Notes: generated from the sequence alone by a model not told the origin. Numbered from the stretch's first letter, positions 39,376 through 50,335 are shown. The stretch: 64,000 nucleotides of DNA from Shewanella algicola (GCF_014648035.1 NZ_BMQI01000020.1:1-64000); one strand, 5' to 3'. Made by a program: numbers and translations.

Positions 39376-40998
39376 TTAAGGGTTTAATTCTGCGATGAGT
39401 GATTTTTTATGGGATTGCGGTTGCTCTTTGTAAGCCAGAATAGCATCCATGAGTGATTTTTTATCCATAGCCTGCGGTTTACGACTGTATTTATCGGCTT
39501 GCAGTTTATGAATAGCGCTAGCGAGCGGGACCGATAAACCGCTAATTTGACTGAGCGTCATAGGTTGGCCTAAACGTTCACTAAAGTAGGCTTGTACTGC
39601 GTTCATTGCCGCGCTGCTGTCATTTCTATCACATGCATGAATAATGGCATTTAAGCCCGTGGTGGCGGTTTTACGCGGTGCATTAGGCTTTGGTTGTGGA
39701 TTGTATGAGTAACTTGCCGCTACTGAACGGCGCCATAGTACTAATGTGATTAGCCATAGTGTGGCAAATACTGCAGCGATAATAGGCCAATATTGCGGAT
39801 TGCTAGTAGCGCTATAACTGTCGGCTGCTGGGATATCCGTTGTTGTTGCACTACTACCCACCACGTTAATGGTACGCTCCGGTAATGTGGCAAATTGTTG
39901 TTTTTTAATATAGGGGTTCCACCAGGGGACGCGGATTTCAGGTAAGGTGTAAGTGCCTGGTTTTGTAGGTACTATTGCCGTCGTTAAACTGTATTGCGAC
40001 ACCACTTGATTGTCACGCACAAAGGTTTGTCTCACCGGTTTTTCAGGATAAGCTTTTAACCCTTCTGCTAACGGCATTTCAATATCAGGCAGGCTTGTAT
40101 CATCTGTATTTGAAGCAATAAGGCTGATGGTGCGGGTAATTGGGCTGCCAACTTCAAATTCGCTGACATCTTCTGGCCATGTCTCTTTTAACATTGCAAT
40201 GTCACTGACTAGCCATTTACCTTGATAGCTCGGCGGTATTGAGTTGATTTGAATCACCTCACGCTCAGCTTCTGTTTGCATTGGGCGGCTTTCATTAAAA
40301 CCAAACATGCCACCACGTCTTTGCGTTTCAATTAGAACGTCACCGGAGAAACTTGCCCCGTTGATGACTAACTCACCAGGTAAGTCGGCAATAATCCCGT
40401 AAGTACGTTCAATCACCCGAAAGCGGCGACCATCGAGTATTTCACTGCTGTCTTTGTCTTCACCAATTTGTTTGATTTGCGCGCCTTCAACGGCTGGCGA
40501 GCTTAATACGCCACGTTGGAGTTCTACTGCCAGATATAACTTAACTTTATAGGTAATAAGTTGGCCGACGTAAGCTTCAGATGCGTTGGTTTGCACTTTA
40601 ATAAACACATTTTGTCGCTCATCTGCCTTAGTGCCTTGTGCAATAACATTTAAGTTAATAGGATTTGAGCTAACGCCTTTTATGTTAAAGGCTGGAATGG
40701 TCACCCTGCCCATACTTTTAGGCGACAGTAATACCTGCCAACGGGTTTCGCGTGTGGTGTCAAAGTTAACCATTTTGGTACTACGACCAACACTGGTTCG
40801 GCCAACGATAAAATCTTGTAATAACACAGAAGTATCAAGGGCGCCGGCATTAAGGTCGTCATCGGCAACAATATCGAGTACAAAGTATTCGCCTGCAACC
40901 ACGGGGTTACGATCGACCGTTGCTTGTACTTGGCTAAGTGCAAAAGCCGGTGAGGCAATAATAAATAGCAATAGGCTACATAAAGTTCTGATTACCAC
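39376..40998 (-). CDS. batD: BatD-like protein (aerotolerance-type operon)
   Basis: 540 residues: signal peptide (TLCSLLLFIIASPAFA), a series of beta-sandwich domains (ATVDRNPVVAGEYFVLDIVAD...), one membrane helix near 415-432 and a cytoplasmic tail. Matches the BatD family, in which the periplasmic part probably works with BatA/BatB. The gene overlaps batB by 7 bp. Its function is unproven in any organism known to me. Confidence 0.85.
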   Translation of the reverse strand: MVIRTLCSLLLFIIASPAFALSQVQATVDRNPVVAGEYFVLDIVADDDLNAGALDTSVLLQDFIVGRTSVGRSTKMVNFDTTRETRWQVLLSPKSMGRVTIPAFNIKGVSSNPINLNVIAQGTKADERQNVFIKVQTNASEAYVGQLITYKVKLYLAVELQRGVLSSPAVEGAQIKQIGEDKDSSEILDGRRFRVIERTYGIIADLPGELVINGASFSGDVLIETQRRGGMFGFNESRPMQTEAEREVIQINSIPPSYQGKWLVSDIAMLKETWPEDVSEFEVGSPITRTISLIASNTDDTSLPDIEMPLAEGLKAYPEKPVRQTFVRDNQVVSQYSLTTAIVPTKPGTYTLPEIRVPWWNPYIKKQQFATLPERTINVVGSSATTTDIPAADSYSATSNPQYWPIIAAVFATLWLITLVLWRRSVAASYSYNPQPKPNAPRKTATTGLNAIIHACDRNDSSAAMNAVQAYFSERLGQPMTLSQISGLSVPLASAIHKLQADKYSRKPQAMDKKSLMDAILAYKEQPQSHKKSLIAELNP

Positions 40999-43073
40999 TG
41001 TTCATTATCCTTAGTCGGTTGACTATTTTGACGACGTTTTTGATATTCAAGTTGCATTTTATTGCGGATGAGCACTTGCGGGTCTTCACTGACGGCACGT
41101 AATGCCCGCTGCATGTCTGCAGGTAAATCATCTTGATTGACTTGTGTTGCTGAAACCACCTCTGTAGGCTCGCCTTGAGGTTGCTCTTCTGGCGTTACTG
41201 GAGATTTACCCGCACTTATTTGTTGTTGCTGTTGATTAGCTTGCTCTTCTGCAGCTTCTGCCGCCGCTTGCATGCTTGCTTCATTACTTAATGGTTCATC
41301 GTTGTCATTGGGGGATTGCCCTGATTGAGATGATTGCTGTTCGGTATCAGCGTTCTCGTCAGTGTTTGATGCCGACTGCTGTTGATCTTGCTGTTCATCG
41401 TCTTGTTGAGAGCCTGATTGTTCTTGCTGTGCCTGCTCAGATCCGTTGTTGGGCGAACTATTTTGCTCACTGGTTTGATCTTGCCCCGATGATTGTTGTT
41501 TTTGCTGATCACTTTGGGGATTGTCTTGTGATTGTTGTCCGTTTTGCTGGTTATCTTGTGGCTCATTGCCTTGTTCTGATTGCGATTGATCAGAAGGTGA
41601 TGAGTTATTGTCCTGATTAGACTGGTCAGCATTAGCGTTTGAATCGTTTGATTGCTCACTGTCGCCAGACTGATCTTGATTTTGCGAGGGTGACTGCTGC
41701 TGTTGCTCAAGAAGCTCTTTGGCTAGTTCAAGGTTTTGCTCGGCACCGGCAAAGGGGGATTGCAATTCAATGGCTTGCTGATAACGCTTAATCGCTTCTT
41801 GATAATCATTGAGCTGCATTAATGCATTACCTTGGTTGTACAAGCCGTTGGCGCTGTTATCTTGCTCAAAACCTTCAAGTGCTTGCTGATAGTTACCCGC
41901 TTTATAGTGTGCAGAGGCTTGCCATTGTGGGTCATTAAAGGTGTCAGCCGCATGAGTAAAGTCACCTTGTTCAAACGCAGATTGCGCTTGTTGGTCTTGA
42001 GTCTGCCATAAATCTTGCCAAAGAGAGGCGTGTGCAGGTTGGCTATTTACTGCGTTTAGGCTCATCAACGCGCCAAGGAGAAAGAGTGGATTTAGCACTA
42101 ATGTCATTAAGCCCTGGCGAAAACTAATCAACATAGGTAACACCAACAATATGGCTAAGTAAGGGCCTAAATCTTGCCATGATTCACCCGCAAGTTCTGT
42201 TTCGGTGGCTTCGCCGTCGATGGCTAACCATTCGGTGAGCGTGTTTACATCACTGCCGTCAGTTTGAGCCGGAACCAATATGCCCTGATGTTGTTGAGCT
42301 AACTTTTGTAATAACGCGTAATCTGTCTTAGCGACCACGACTTCGTTGCTGTTGTCACGTAGCAATTGGCCATCACCTAAGCGAATAGGGGCACCTTGTT
42401 GGCTACCAAATGCCATAATCGATAAGCGATAGCGACTGTTTTTTAAGGTTTTAGTGGCCAGGTTAAATTGGCTGTCTGACACGCCGTCGGTCATTAAAAT
42501 AATATCACCACCAACGTGTCCACCTTGAGCCAATAACTCTTCAGCCAGAGCGAGAGCAGAAGCCAGGTTAGACCCTTTGGTCGGCATAATTTCTGGTGAC
42601 AGTGTAGGCAGCAAATTTAAAATTGTTGCGCTGTCACGTGTCAGTGGGCTAATGGTATAGGCATCACCTGCGTAGGCAATGAGGCCGGTTTCACCTTCTT
42701 TTAGCTCTGACAATAAGTCTGTGGCTCTAAACCGGGCGTATGACAAACGGTTAGGGCTTAAATCGGTGGCGTACATCGACAATGACATGTCCATGATAAG
42801 CACTCGGCCTTGTTCGGTGGCAAACACGGGTAAATTTTGCTTATTAACGGCAGGACCGGCTAAGGCTATCACCGCGATAATCCAACACACAATTAACAAC
42901 CATTTAGGTTGGCTTTTGTTGTCTGAGCTTTGGTTGATCAATAACTGACTTAAATGCGGTGCAATGTATTGTTTCCATGCTGATTGCTGGCTGTGTCTAC
43001 GCCAAAACAATAAGCTGACTAACGCGACAGGCAACAGGGCGAAAAGCCACTCTGGTCGAATAAAATGTAACAT
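40992..43073 (-). CDS. batB: BatB-type von Willebrand A protein with TPR and long Q/S/N-rich tail
   Basis: 693 residues. Two N-terminal membrane helices and a vWA domain with the metal site DMSLSMYATD near residue 95 are followed by a third helix near 310. TPR repeats lie near 375-450 (YKAGNYQQALEGFEQDNSANGLYNQGNALMQL). Then comes a very low-complexity Gln/Ser/Asn/Asp region (about 455-618, genome 41,218-41,712) and a short ordered tail. This fuses the BatB and BatC parts. Probably an envelope complex with BatA and BatD driven by the MoxR ATPase. Confidence 0.88.
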   Translation of the reverse strand: MLHFIRPEWLFALLPVALVSLLFWRRHSQQSAWKQYIAPHLSQLLINQSSDNKSQPKWLLIVCWIIAVIALAGPAVNKQNLPVFATEQGRVLIMDMSLSMYATDLSPNRLSYARFRATDLLSELKEGETGLIAYAGDAYTISPLTRDSATILNLLPTLSPEIMPTKGSNLASALALAEELLAQGGHVGGDIILMTDGVSDSQFNLATKTLKNSRYRLSIMAFGSQQGAPIRLGDGQLLRDNSNEVVVAKTDYALLQKLAQQHQGILVPAQTDGSDVNTLTEWLAIDGEATETELAGESWQDLGPYLAILLVLPMLISFRQGLMTLVLNPLFLLGALMSLNAVNSQPAHASLWQDLWQTQDQQAQSAFEQGDFTHAADTFNDPQWQASAHYKAGNYQQALEGFEQDNSANGLYNQGNALMQLNDYQEAIKRYQQAIELQSPFAGAEQNLELAKELLEQQQQSPSQNQDQSGDSEQSNDSNANADQSNQDNNSSPSDQSQSEQGNEPQDNQQNGQQSQDNPQSDQQKQQSSGQDQTSEQNSSPNNGSEQAQQEQSGSQQDDEQQDQQQSASNTDENADTEQQSSQSGQSPNDNDEPLSNEASMQAAAEAAEEQANQQQQQISAGKSPVTPEEQPQGEPTEVVSATQVNQDDLPADMQRALRAVSEDPQVLIRNKMQLEYQKRRQNSQPTKDNEQW

Positions 43074-43075
43074 GA

Positions 43076-44074
43076 TTAGTTAGCTCCTTTGGTGATGCTT
43101 TTAGGAGCAAACAGCGTCGGCCATTGTTGCTGTAATACAATAAGTAAACTGATAAGCAAAGACATTAACAAAGGCCAGTAAAATAATTCACTTTTAGGGC
43201 GATAACTTAGCTGGTCCCGACTGACGGGTTCAAGCTTATCGATTTGTTGATAAATGCTGTCTAATTCTTCAGTGTTGCGCGCTCTAAAGTAATAGCCATT
43301 AGTCATCTCTGCCAGTTTTTTCAATTGAGCTTCGTCTAAATCCATTGACGGATTAACGCGTTCTTTACCAAATATTGTGCGGCGTTCAAATACTTCAGCC
43401 CCAACACCTATGGTGTAAATGGTGATGTTACGTTTAGCAGCGATTTGCGCAGCCACTTCTGGTTCAATACTGCCGGCATTGTTTGAACCGTCAGTTAATA
43501 AAATTAATACACGGTTACTCTCGTCCACTTGATCGAAGCGTTTTACCGCCAGTGCAATTGCCTCGCCAATGGCGGTTTGTTTGCCCACGAGACCAATTTG
43601 TGCGTCCGCTAAAAACGTGGCTACAGAACGGCGGTCTTGGGTTAAAGGGGCCTGCAGATAGGCGTGGTCGGCAAACAAAATCAGCCCAAGCCTGTCGCCA
43701 TTTCGGCGTTCAATAAAGTTGCTAAGTACATGTTGAATGAGAGTGAAACGATTGACTGTTTGCCCATTTATCACCATGTCTTCAATTTGCATACTGCCGG
43801 ATAAGTCAACGGCCATCATTAAGTCGCGACCTTTAGAGGGCAGCTCAATAGGCTCACCTAACCATTGGGGTCTGGCTATGGCGATTAATAAAAAGGTCCA
43901 CATTAACCAATAACGTTTTCGGCTTTGTTTGTTTTTACGGGTATGCATTACCGTCGTCGCTGTAGCTATACCCGGAATTTGTAAGTGTCCACCTACATCG
44001 CTGGTTTTGGTTTGTTTAATTAACAGCGGTAAAGGCAGTAATAACAATAACCATGGCCAATATAAAGCTAACAT
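43076..44074 (-). CDS. batA: BatA-type von Willebrand A membrane protein
   Basis: 332 residues: N-terminal helices, a vWA domain with the metal site MAVDLSGSMQ near residue 90, the LLTDGSNNAG motif near 190, and a C-terminal helix near 305-320. The start codon overlaps the stop of the DUF4381 gene and batB follows after 2 bp, so translation is probably coupled. Confidence 0.9.
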   Translation of the reverse strand: MLALYWPWLLLLLPLPLLIKQTKTSDVGGHLQIPGIATATTVMHTRKNKQSRKRYWLMWTFLLIAIARPQWLGEPIELPSKGRDLMMAVDLSGSMQIEDMVINGQTVNRFTLIQHVLSNFIERRNGDRLGLILFADHAYLQAPLTQDRRSVATFLADAQIGLVGKQTAIGEAIALAVKRFDQVDESNRVLILLTDGSNNAGSIEPEVAAQIAAKRNITIYTIGVGAEVFERRTIFGKERVNPSMDLDEAQLKKLAEMTNGYYFRARNTEELDSIYQQIDKLEPVSRDQLSYRPKSELFYWPLLMSLLISLLIVLQQQWPTLFAPKSITKGAN

Positions 44075-44613
44075 TAGGCCTCCTGCGCTTTGGTGGTGAT
44101 TAATGTGTGGTCGCTAAAGGCTTGTGTGTTGGTTAACCAAGCCTTAGCTAGCAATAATAATTGCTGTTTATCTTGAATGCTTAATCCGCTGGCCTGGTGG
44201 CGCTTAACCAACAACTCACCCATTTGTTGTTGATATTTTTTGGGCAAGCGCGTATCTAACCAATCAAACCAAGGCTGACCATTTAATTTAGCCAGGTGTT
44301 GCCGCGGCAGGTAAGTCATTGCGGTGCGCTTAAGTAAACTATTTACGTTTGCAGCAAAATCATCATCATTGATGTCGTATTGATTTAGCATCGCAAGCGC
44401 CATTCTTCTTGGTGCATGCAGTTGATATTTTTTATACAGTTTAAAACTAAACCAAGCCAGTAAGGTGATTATTAGCGCAGCGATAATCCAATAACCCGGT
44501 GCAATGGGCATCGCACTGATGGGGTCGGGCAATTTGATGTCTTGTAGTTGTGCTAATGGTCCAGCATTAACATCGTTTGTGATTGGCGGCATTGGCGAAT
44601 TTGAGGTTGTCAT
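44074..44613 (-). CDS. DUF4381 protein
   Basis: 179 residues with one membrane helix near 39-57 and a cytoplasmic helical domain (HAPRRMALAMLNQYDINDDDFAANVNSLLKRTAMTYLPR). This family is always found in moxR-bat operons; the role is unknown. It is joined without gap to the genes on both sides. Confidence 0.85.
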   Translation of the reverse strand: MTTSNSPMPPITNDVNAGPLAQLQDIKLPDPISAMPIAPGYWIIAALIITLLAWFSFKLYKKYQLHAPRRMALAMLNQYDINDDDFAANVNSLLKRTAMTYLPRQHLAKLNGQPWFDWLDTRLPKKYQQQMGELLVKRHQASGLSIQDKQQLLLLAKAWLTNTQAFSDHTLITTKAQEA

Positions 44614-45582
44614 TTAACGTAAAATATCCAATTGGGCACTAAGTGGTTTTGCGGCATCAATTAATCTTGGCTGCACTTTAATTAAATTCATTAAGTTAAT
44701 AAATTGCTGTTGTTGTGATTGCTGATTGGCTAACCATGCATCATAACTTTGGCGCGTTAACGTCAGTTGTTGTTGGCCATCTCGTACCGGTAGTGTGAAT
44801 TGCTTCGGTAAGGTTAAGGTGCCTTGCTTAAGAGGGTCGGTGATCACAAAGGCGCCGATATCACAATGGCGTGACAACTCTGTAAGCGGGGCTAAACACT
44901 GTTGATTAATGTGTTGACCGTCACTAATAATCCAAATCAATGAACCTGGTTTAGCAATGCGTTGTAATCGCTGACAAGCTTTAAACATATGGTCAGGGGC
45001 TGACACAAGCTGATTAATTTTGCTTAACTGTTGTTGATGAACGTCAATTAACCCGGAGGTTAACTGTAAAATCCCTTGACGGCGGCTGCGAGGTTTAAGC
45101 TCTAAATGAGTAGACTCACTGGCGATGAGCGCGCCTAGGCGGTCGCCATGATTGATTGCATTCCAGCCTAGCGTGGTAGCTAAGTGGGCAATTTGTACTG
45201 ATTGCAATAACAATTGCGAGCCAAAATAAGCGCTGTGGCTCAAGTCAATAAGTAGCAGAATAGGGCGTTCGCGCTCTTCGACAAACAATTTTGTGTGTGC
45301 CACTCCGGTACGCGCCGTTACTCGCCAGTCAATGGTACGTACGTCATCACCATTTTGGTAGTGACGCACCTCAGCAAACTCCATGCCGCGACCTTTAATT
45401 AGGCTACTACGATGACCCGATAAAGCCGCTTTTGCGCGAGATTGCCGGTCAGGTATCGCCCTCGACAAGCTTTGACACGCAATAAGTTCTTGTTCGGTTA
45501 AATTCACACCATCGCTGTAGAGTGGCAGTGACTGAGTATCGTGCATCATAGCGTTATCATACTTACTAATATCAACATGCAA
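44614..45582 (-). CDS. DUF58 protein (vWA-like)
   Basis: 322 residues containing the DUF58 core motif VRHYQNGDDVRTIDWRVTAR near residue 72, followed by a vWA-like fold (ILLLIDLSHSAYFGS). It is the conserved partner of MoxR ATPases. ATG codons at 45582, 45549 and 45546 are all in frame; I keep the longest, with low confidence for the exact start. Confidence 0.87.
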   Translation of the reverse strand: MHVDISKYDNAMMHDTQSLPLYSDGVNLTEQELIACQSLSRAIPDRQSRAKAALSGHRSSLIKGRGMEFAEVRHYQNGDDVRTIDWRVTARTGVAHTKLFVEERERPILLLIDLSHSAYFGSQLLLQSVQIAHLATTLGWNAINHGDRLGALIASESTHLELKPRSRRQGILQLTSGLIDVHQQQLSKINQLVSAPDHMFKACQRLQRIAKPGSLIWIISDGQHINQQCLAPLTELSRHCDIGAFVITDPLKQGTLTLPKQFTLPVRDGQQQLTLTRQSYDAWLANQQSQQQQFINLMNLIKVQPRLIDAAKPLSAQLDILR

Positions 45583-45590
45583 CTGCGCCT

Positions 45591-46559
45591 TTAAGGTACG
45601 GCAACTTGGCTAAGAATATGGTCTATAACCTGATCGGCGGTGACACCTTCTGCTTGTGCTTGATAGCTCAATAACAGTCGATGACGAAGCACATTAGGCG
45701 CAACAGCTTGGATATCTTCAGGTGACACAAAATCGCGTTCATATAACCATGCACGGGCACGCGCACAACGTTCTAATGAAATGGTTGCACGTGGGCTAAC
45801 GCCATACTCTAACCATTTTGCAAGTTCGCTACTATAACGAACAGGCTGGCGAGTGGCCATAACGATTTCGACGATGTATTTTTCAAGTGGGTCGGCTAGG
45901 TAAATTTCTAACGCTTGATCACGAGCGGCAAATACATCTGCTTGGGCTACGGGGTCAATAGTTGGCAGTTGATGTGTTTGGGCTTCTTTTCGTGATTGGC
46001 GTAAAATTTCGCATTCAGTTTCTGCACTGGGGTAATCCAGATTTAAGTGCATTAAAAAACGGTCTAACTGCGCTTCGGGTAGCGGGTAAGTCCCTTCGTT
46101 TTCTAATGGGTTTTGTGTCGCCATCACTAAAAAAAGTTCAGGTAGTTGATAGCTGTTTTTACCCACAGTGACCTGGCCTTCTGCCATTGCTTCTAATAAT
46201 GCAGATTGTACTTTAGCTGGGGCTCGGTTGATTTCGTCAGCCAAAATAAGGTTGTGGAAAATTGGCCCTGCTTCAAATTCAAATGTCCCGGTTTGCTGAC
46301 GGTATATATCAGTTCCGGTTAAATCGGCAGGCAACAAATCTGGCGTAAATTGGATGCGATGAAACTCGCCTTCGACACCATCACAAAGTGCTTTTACAGC
46401 ACGGGTTTTGGCTAAGCCTGGTGGGCCTTCAACTAATAAGTGTCCATTGGCGATAAGTGCAATTAATAGGTTTTCGGTTAATACGGGTTGACCTAATACA
46501 ACAGTATCTAAATAGGCGCGCAGTGAGTGGAAACGACTTAACGGCATAGCTGTACTCAA
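45591..46559 (-). CDS. MoxR family AAA+ ATPase
   Basis: 322 residues with Walker A GPPGLAKT near residue 40, Walker B LILADEIN near 105, sensor 1 MATQNP, and a C-terminal lid. MoxR proteins are chaperone-like ATPases that act on vWA proteins by metal-site recognition. It is the first gene of the unit moxR-DUF58-DUF4381-batA-batB-batD and is divergent from fadI. Confidence 0.93.
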   Translation of the reverse strand: MSTAMPLSRFHSLRAYLDTVVLGQPVLTENLLIALIANGHLLVEGPPGLAKTRAVKALCDGVEGEFHRIQFTPDLLPADLTGTDIYRQQTGTFEFEAGPIFHNLILADEINRAPAKVQSALLEAMAEGQVTVGKNSYQLPELFLVMATQNPLENEGTYPLPEAQLDRFLMHLNLDYPSAETECEILRQSRKEAQTHQLPTIDPVAQADVFAARDQALEIYLADPLEKYIVEIVMATRQPVRYSSELAKWLEYGVSPRATISLERCARARAWLYERDFVSPEDIQAVAPNVLRHRLLLSYQAQAEGVTADQVIDHILSQVAVP

Positions 46560-46717
46560 TTTATTTAGTTGGCATTGGGGTTATTGAAGCCTATGTTATG
46601 AATTCTATGGGTTTTTGGCTAGTAGGATTAACATATTTTAACTATTAATGAATCAGATAGTTGTAAACGCCTGTTTAAAACTATTCAATAAAAAGTTAGA
46701 ATCAGATCACACTTTGA

Positions 46718-46728
46718 TGGTCTGACCA
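46718..46728. promoter_or_regulatory. FadR-like palindrome upstream of fadIJ
   Basis: TGGTCTGACCA is a perfect odd palindrome with the core of the FadR recognition sequence. It lies 71 bp before the fadI start and 159 bp before moxR. It agrees with the operator found before fadL in this window. Confidence 0.6.
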
Positions 46729-46798
46729 GATAATCTGGCCAAAATAGAATACTTATCGGCTCTGCCTTGATGAGCTAACAATAATAGAAGGGTGACAT

Positions 46799-48109
46799 AT
46801 GAGTGATAGACAACAGGTAACGAATGCCCGGGGCGATCGTATTGCGATTGTGGCTGGTTTACGAACCCCATTTGCGAAACAAGCAACGGCTTTTCATGGC
46901 GTGAATGCGTTGGATATGGGCAAAATGGTGGTCAATGAGTTGCTGTCTCGCTCTGAAATCGATCCTAAATTAATTGAACAACTTGTATTTGGTAAAGTGG
47001 TACAAATGACAGCCGCACCTAATATCGCGCGTGAAATTGTGTTAGGAACTGGAATGGACGTCAATACAGATGCTTATTCTGTCACTCGAGCTTGTGCTAC
47101 TAGCTTCCAGTCTACTGTTAATGTCGCTGAGTCAATTATGACCGGTAATATTGAAATCGGTTTAGCGGGTGGTTCAGATTCGTCTTCAGTATTACCCATT
47201 GGAGTCTCGAGAAAACTAGCTCATGCTTTAGTCGATTTAAATAAAGCCCGTACCTTTAAAGATAAATTTGCGATTGCACGACGTTTAGGTTTAAAAGATT
47301 TATTGCCTGTACCGCCAGCCGTTGCAGAATACTCGACGGGTTTGTCTATGGGACAAACTGCTGAGCAGATGGCGAAGACTTATCATATTAGCCGTGCAGA
47401 TCAAGATGCATTGGCCCATCGCTCACATTCTTTGGCAACAGAAGCTTGGAATGCTGGTTTCTTTCACGATGAAGTAATGACAGCCCATATTCCACCTTAC
47501 AAACAGTTTATCGAACGTGATAATAATATTCGTGAAAACTCGGTGCTTGAGTCTTATGCCAAATTACGTCCTGCCTTTGACCGTAAACACGGTACGGTAA
47601 CCGCAGCCAACAGTACGCCGTTAACTGATGGTGCATCGGCGATTATTTTAATGAGCGAAAGCCGTGCTAAGGCATTAGGTTATCAACCTATTGGTTACAT
47701 TAAGAGTTATGCCTTTACCGCCATTGATGTGTGGCAAGACATGTTGATGGGGCCTTCTTATGCGACTCCGTTAGCTCTTAAGCGCGCCGGTATGGAGTTA
47801 GAAGATTTAACTCTAATTGAAATGCATGAAGCATTTGCAGCGCAAACATTAGCGAACATGCAAATGTTTGGTTCGAAAAAGTTTGCTGAAGAAAAGCTGG
47901 GCCGTAGCCGCGCGATTGGTGAAATTGATATGAGCAAGTTTAACGTGCTAGGTGGTTCGTTAGCTTATGGTCACCCATTTGCGGCAACGGGGACGCGTTT
48001 AATTACCCAGGTATGTCGTGAACTTAAGCGTCGTGGCGGTGGTACAGGTTTGGCAACAGCATGCGCTGCTGGTGGTTTAGGCGCAGCAATGATTTTAGAG
48101 GTGGAGTAA
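46799..48109 (+). CDS. fadI: 3-ketoacyl-CoA thiolase FadI
   Basis: Last step of fatty acid beta-oxidation, cleaving 3-ketoacyl-CoA. The 436-residue length is that of FadI, longer than FadA. The nucleophilic Cys in [10 protein letters not shown] is near residue 100, and the [17 protein letters not shown] and [14 protein letters not shown] segments are intact. The start of fadJ overlaps its stop (TAATG), so the two subunits are translated together. Confidence 0.96.
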   Translation: MSDRQQVTNARGDRIAIVAGLRTPFAKQATAFHGVNALDMGKMVVNELLSRSEIDPKLIEQLVFGKVVQMTAAPNIAREIVLGTGMDVNTDAYSVTRACATSFQSTVNVAESIMTGNIEIGLAGGSDSSSVLPIGVSRKLAHALVDLNKARTFKDKFAIARRLGLKDLLPVPPAVAEYSTGLSMGQTAEQMAKTYHISRADQDALAHRSHSLATEAWNAGFFHDEVMTAHIPPYKQFIERDNNIRENSVLESYAKLRPAFDRKHGTVTAANSTPLTDGASAIILMSESRAKALGYQPIGYIKSYAFTAIDVWQDMLMGPSYATPLALKRAGMELEDLTLIEMHEAFAAQTLANMQMFGSKKFAEEKLGRSRAIGEIDMSKFNVLGGSLAYGHPFAATGTRLITQVCRELKRRGGGTGLATACAAGGLGAAMILEVE

Positions 48110-50241
48110 TGAGCATGGAAAAGACATTTAATTTAGCTCGTCGTGATGATGGTATTGCCATTTTAACTATGGACGTTCCTGGTGAAGCCATGAACACCTT
48201 AAAAGAACAATTTGGACCTGAAATCACTGAGATCCTTGCTGAAATCAAAGCTGACAGCAGCATTAAAGGTTTGGTGGTGACTTCTGGTAAGGCGGACTCG
48301 TTTGTTGCTGGCGCCGATATTACCATGTTGGCAGCATGCAAGAGCGAAGCAGATGCAAAAACGCTGTCTCAACAAGGACATGTGGTATTTTCTGAACTTG
48401 AAGACTTGTCTATCCCTGTTGTCGCGGCGATTAATGGTGCGTGCTTAGGTGGCGGGTTAGAGTTAGCATTGGCATGTCATTTACGAGTATGTAGTGACGA
48501 TAAAAAAACCATGCTTGGTGTGCCAGAAGTACAACTAGGTTTATTGCCTGGTAGTGGTGGTACACAACGCCTGCCTCGCTTGGTTGGGATTGCTGCTGCA
48601 CTGGATATGATGCTGACAGGTAAGCAAATTCGCCCTAAGCAAGCCTTAAAAATGGGCTTGGTAAATGATGTTGTACCCAATTCAATTTTAGTTGAAACCG
48701 CAGTAGAGTTAGCTAAAAAAGGCAAACAAGCGGCTAAGCCAGTAAAACAATCTAAAATTAATCAATTTTTAGAGTCTAGCTCATTTACCCGCGATATTAT
48801 GTTTGACCAGGCTCGTAAGCAGGTCATGAAGAAAACCCAAGGTAATTACCCTGCACCAGCTAAGATTATTGACTGTGTTCGTCAAGGTATGAACAAAGGG
48901 ATGATTAAAGGGCTTGAAGTTGAAGCTACTCACTTTGCTAACCTAGTGATGTCCAAAGAATCTGCTGCACTACGTAGCTTGTTTTTTGCTACCACAGAAA
49001 TGAAAAAAGAAACTGGCGCTGAAGGGGCTTCACCACGCAAGGTGAAAAAAGTGATGGTATTAGGCGGCGGTTTAATGGGCGGCGGTATTGCCTCTGTTAC
49101 AACAACCAAAGCGAAAATTCCTGCCCGCGTTAAAGATATTTCAGAGCAAGGCTTAAGCAACGCATTATCGTACGCTTATAAGTTGTTAGATAAAGGTGTT
49201 AAGCGTCGTCATATGACGCCAGCGGCACGTGACAATATTATGTCGCTAATGACGACAACCACTGAATACACCGGCATTAAAGATGCTGATATTGTCGTTG
49301 AAGCGGTATTTGAAGATTTAGCGCTTAAGCATCAAATGGTGAAAGATGTAGAGCGTGAATGCGGCGAAAACACCATTTTTGCTTCAAATACTTCATCGCT
49401 GCCTATTAGTCAAATTGCTGCAGCGGCCAGTCGTCCTGAAAATGTGATTGGTTTGCATTACTTCTCTCCGGTAGAAAAAATGCCGTTAGTGGAAGTCATT
49501 GCCCATAAAACCACGTCACCAGAAACCATTGCAACGACAGTAGCCTTTGCCCGCAAGCAAGGTAAAACACCGATTGTTGTTCAAGACGGTGCAGGTTTTT
49601 ATGTAAACCGTATTTTAGCTTTGTACATGAACGAAGCTGCTCAGTTGTTATTAGAAGGTCAACGTATTGAGCATTTAGATCGTGCATTGGTTAAATTTGG
49701 TTTCCCTGTCGGTCCGATGACCTTGCTTGACGAAGTGGGCATAGACGTTGGCGCTAAGATTTCGCCTATTTTAGAGAAAGAGCTTGGTGAGCGATTTAGC
49801 GCTCCAGCCGCATTTGATAAGTTATTGGCTGATAATCGTAAAGGACGTAAAAATGGTAAAGGGTTCTATCAATATGGACCTAAAGCCAAAAAAGATAAAT
49901 TAGTCGATGAGTCAGTTTACAAAGTGCTCGACATTTTAATTGCCTCAGATAAAGAAGCAAAAGATGTCGCAGAGCGCTGTACTGTCCAAATGTTAAACGA
50001 AGCGGTTCGTTGTCTTGAAGAGGACATTATTGCTTCTGCAAGAGATGGCGACATAGGGGCGATATTTGGTATTGGTTTCCCACCATTCTTAGGCGGGCCT
50101 TTCCGTTATATTGACACCCTGGGGGCTAAGAACTTAGTTGATACATTACATGGATATCAATCTTTATACGGTGAGCGTTTTGCGCCGTGTGATACCTTGG
50201 TGAAAATGGCCAGCGATGGTAGCCAGTTTTATAATAGCTAA
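48109..50241 (+). CDS. fadJ: Fatty acid oxidation complex alpha subunit FadJ
   Basis: About 710 residues. The N-terminal enoyl-CoA hydratase ([15 protein letters not shown], and the catalytic Glu regions in [22 protein letters not shown]) is followed by a 3-hydroxyacyl-CoA dehydrogenase. That second part has the NAD loop [13 protein letters not shown] near 320 and [12 protein letters not shown]. It forms a complex with FadI. I use the ATG at 48109 that overlaps the fadI stop; an ATG 16 codons earlier is inside fadI. Confidence 0.96.
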   Translation: MSMEKTFNLARRDDGIAILTMDVPGEAMNTLKEQFGPEITEILAEIKADSSIKGLVVTSGKADSFVAGADITMLAACKSEADAKTLSQQGHVVFSELEDLSIPVVAAINGACLGGGLELALACHLRVCSDDKKTMLGVPEVQLGLLPGSGGTQRLPRLVGIAAALDMMLTGKQIRPKQALKMGLVNDVVPNSILVETAVELAKKGKQAAKPVKQSKINQFLESSSFTRDIMFDQARKQVMKKTQGNYPAPAKIIDCVRQGMNKGMIKGLEVEATHFANLVMSKESAALRSLFFATTEMKKETGAEGASPRKVKKVMVLGGGLMGGGIASVTTTKAKIPARVKDISEQGLSNALSYAYKLLDKGVKRRHMTPAARDNIMSLMTTTTEYTGIKDADIVVEAVFEDLALKHQMVKDVERECGENTIFASNTSSLPISQIAAAASRPENVIGLHYFSPVEKMPLVEVIAHKTTSPETIATTVAFARKQGKTPIVVQDGAGFYVNRILALYMNEAAQLLLEGQRIEHLDRALVKFGFPVGPMTLLDEVGIDVGAKISPILEKELGERFSAPAAFDKLLADNRKGRKNGKGFYQYGPKAKKDKLVDESVYKVLDILIASDKEAKDVAERCTVQMLNEAVRCLEEDIIASARDGDIGAIFGIGFPPFLGGPFRYIDTLGAKNLVDTLHGYQSLYGERFAPCDTLVKMASDGSQFYNS

Positions 50242-50260
50242 TTGGTGATTGTTGTTCATC

Positions 50261-50287
50261 AAAACCGCTCACTTTGAGCGGTTTTTT
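50261..50287. terminator. Terminator after fadJ
   Basis: AAAACCGCTCA and TGAGCGGTTTT form a perfect 11-bp stem with a 3-base loop; T run follows on the plus strand. Confidence 0.93.
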
Positions 50288-50335
50288 ATTGTCTATGATT
50301 TTGACTATTTACCACACGACAATACTGTGCATAAA

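Noticed and set aside
41288-41710. 140-codon alternate-frame ORF within batB
   Set aside because: It is a by-product of the low-complexity CAA/AGT-rich region read in another frame.
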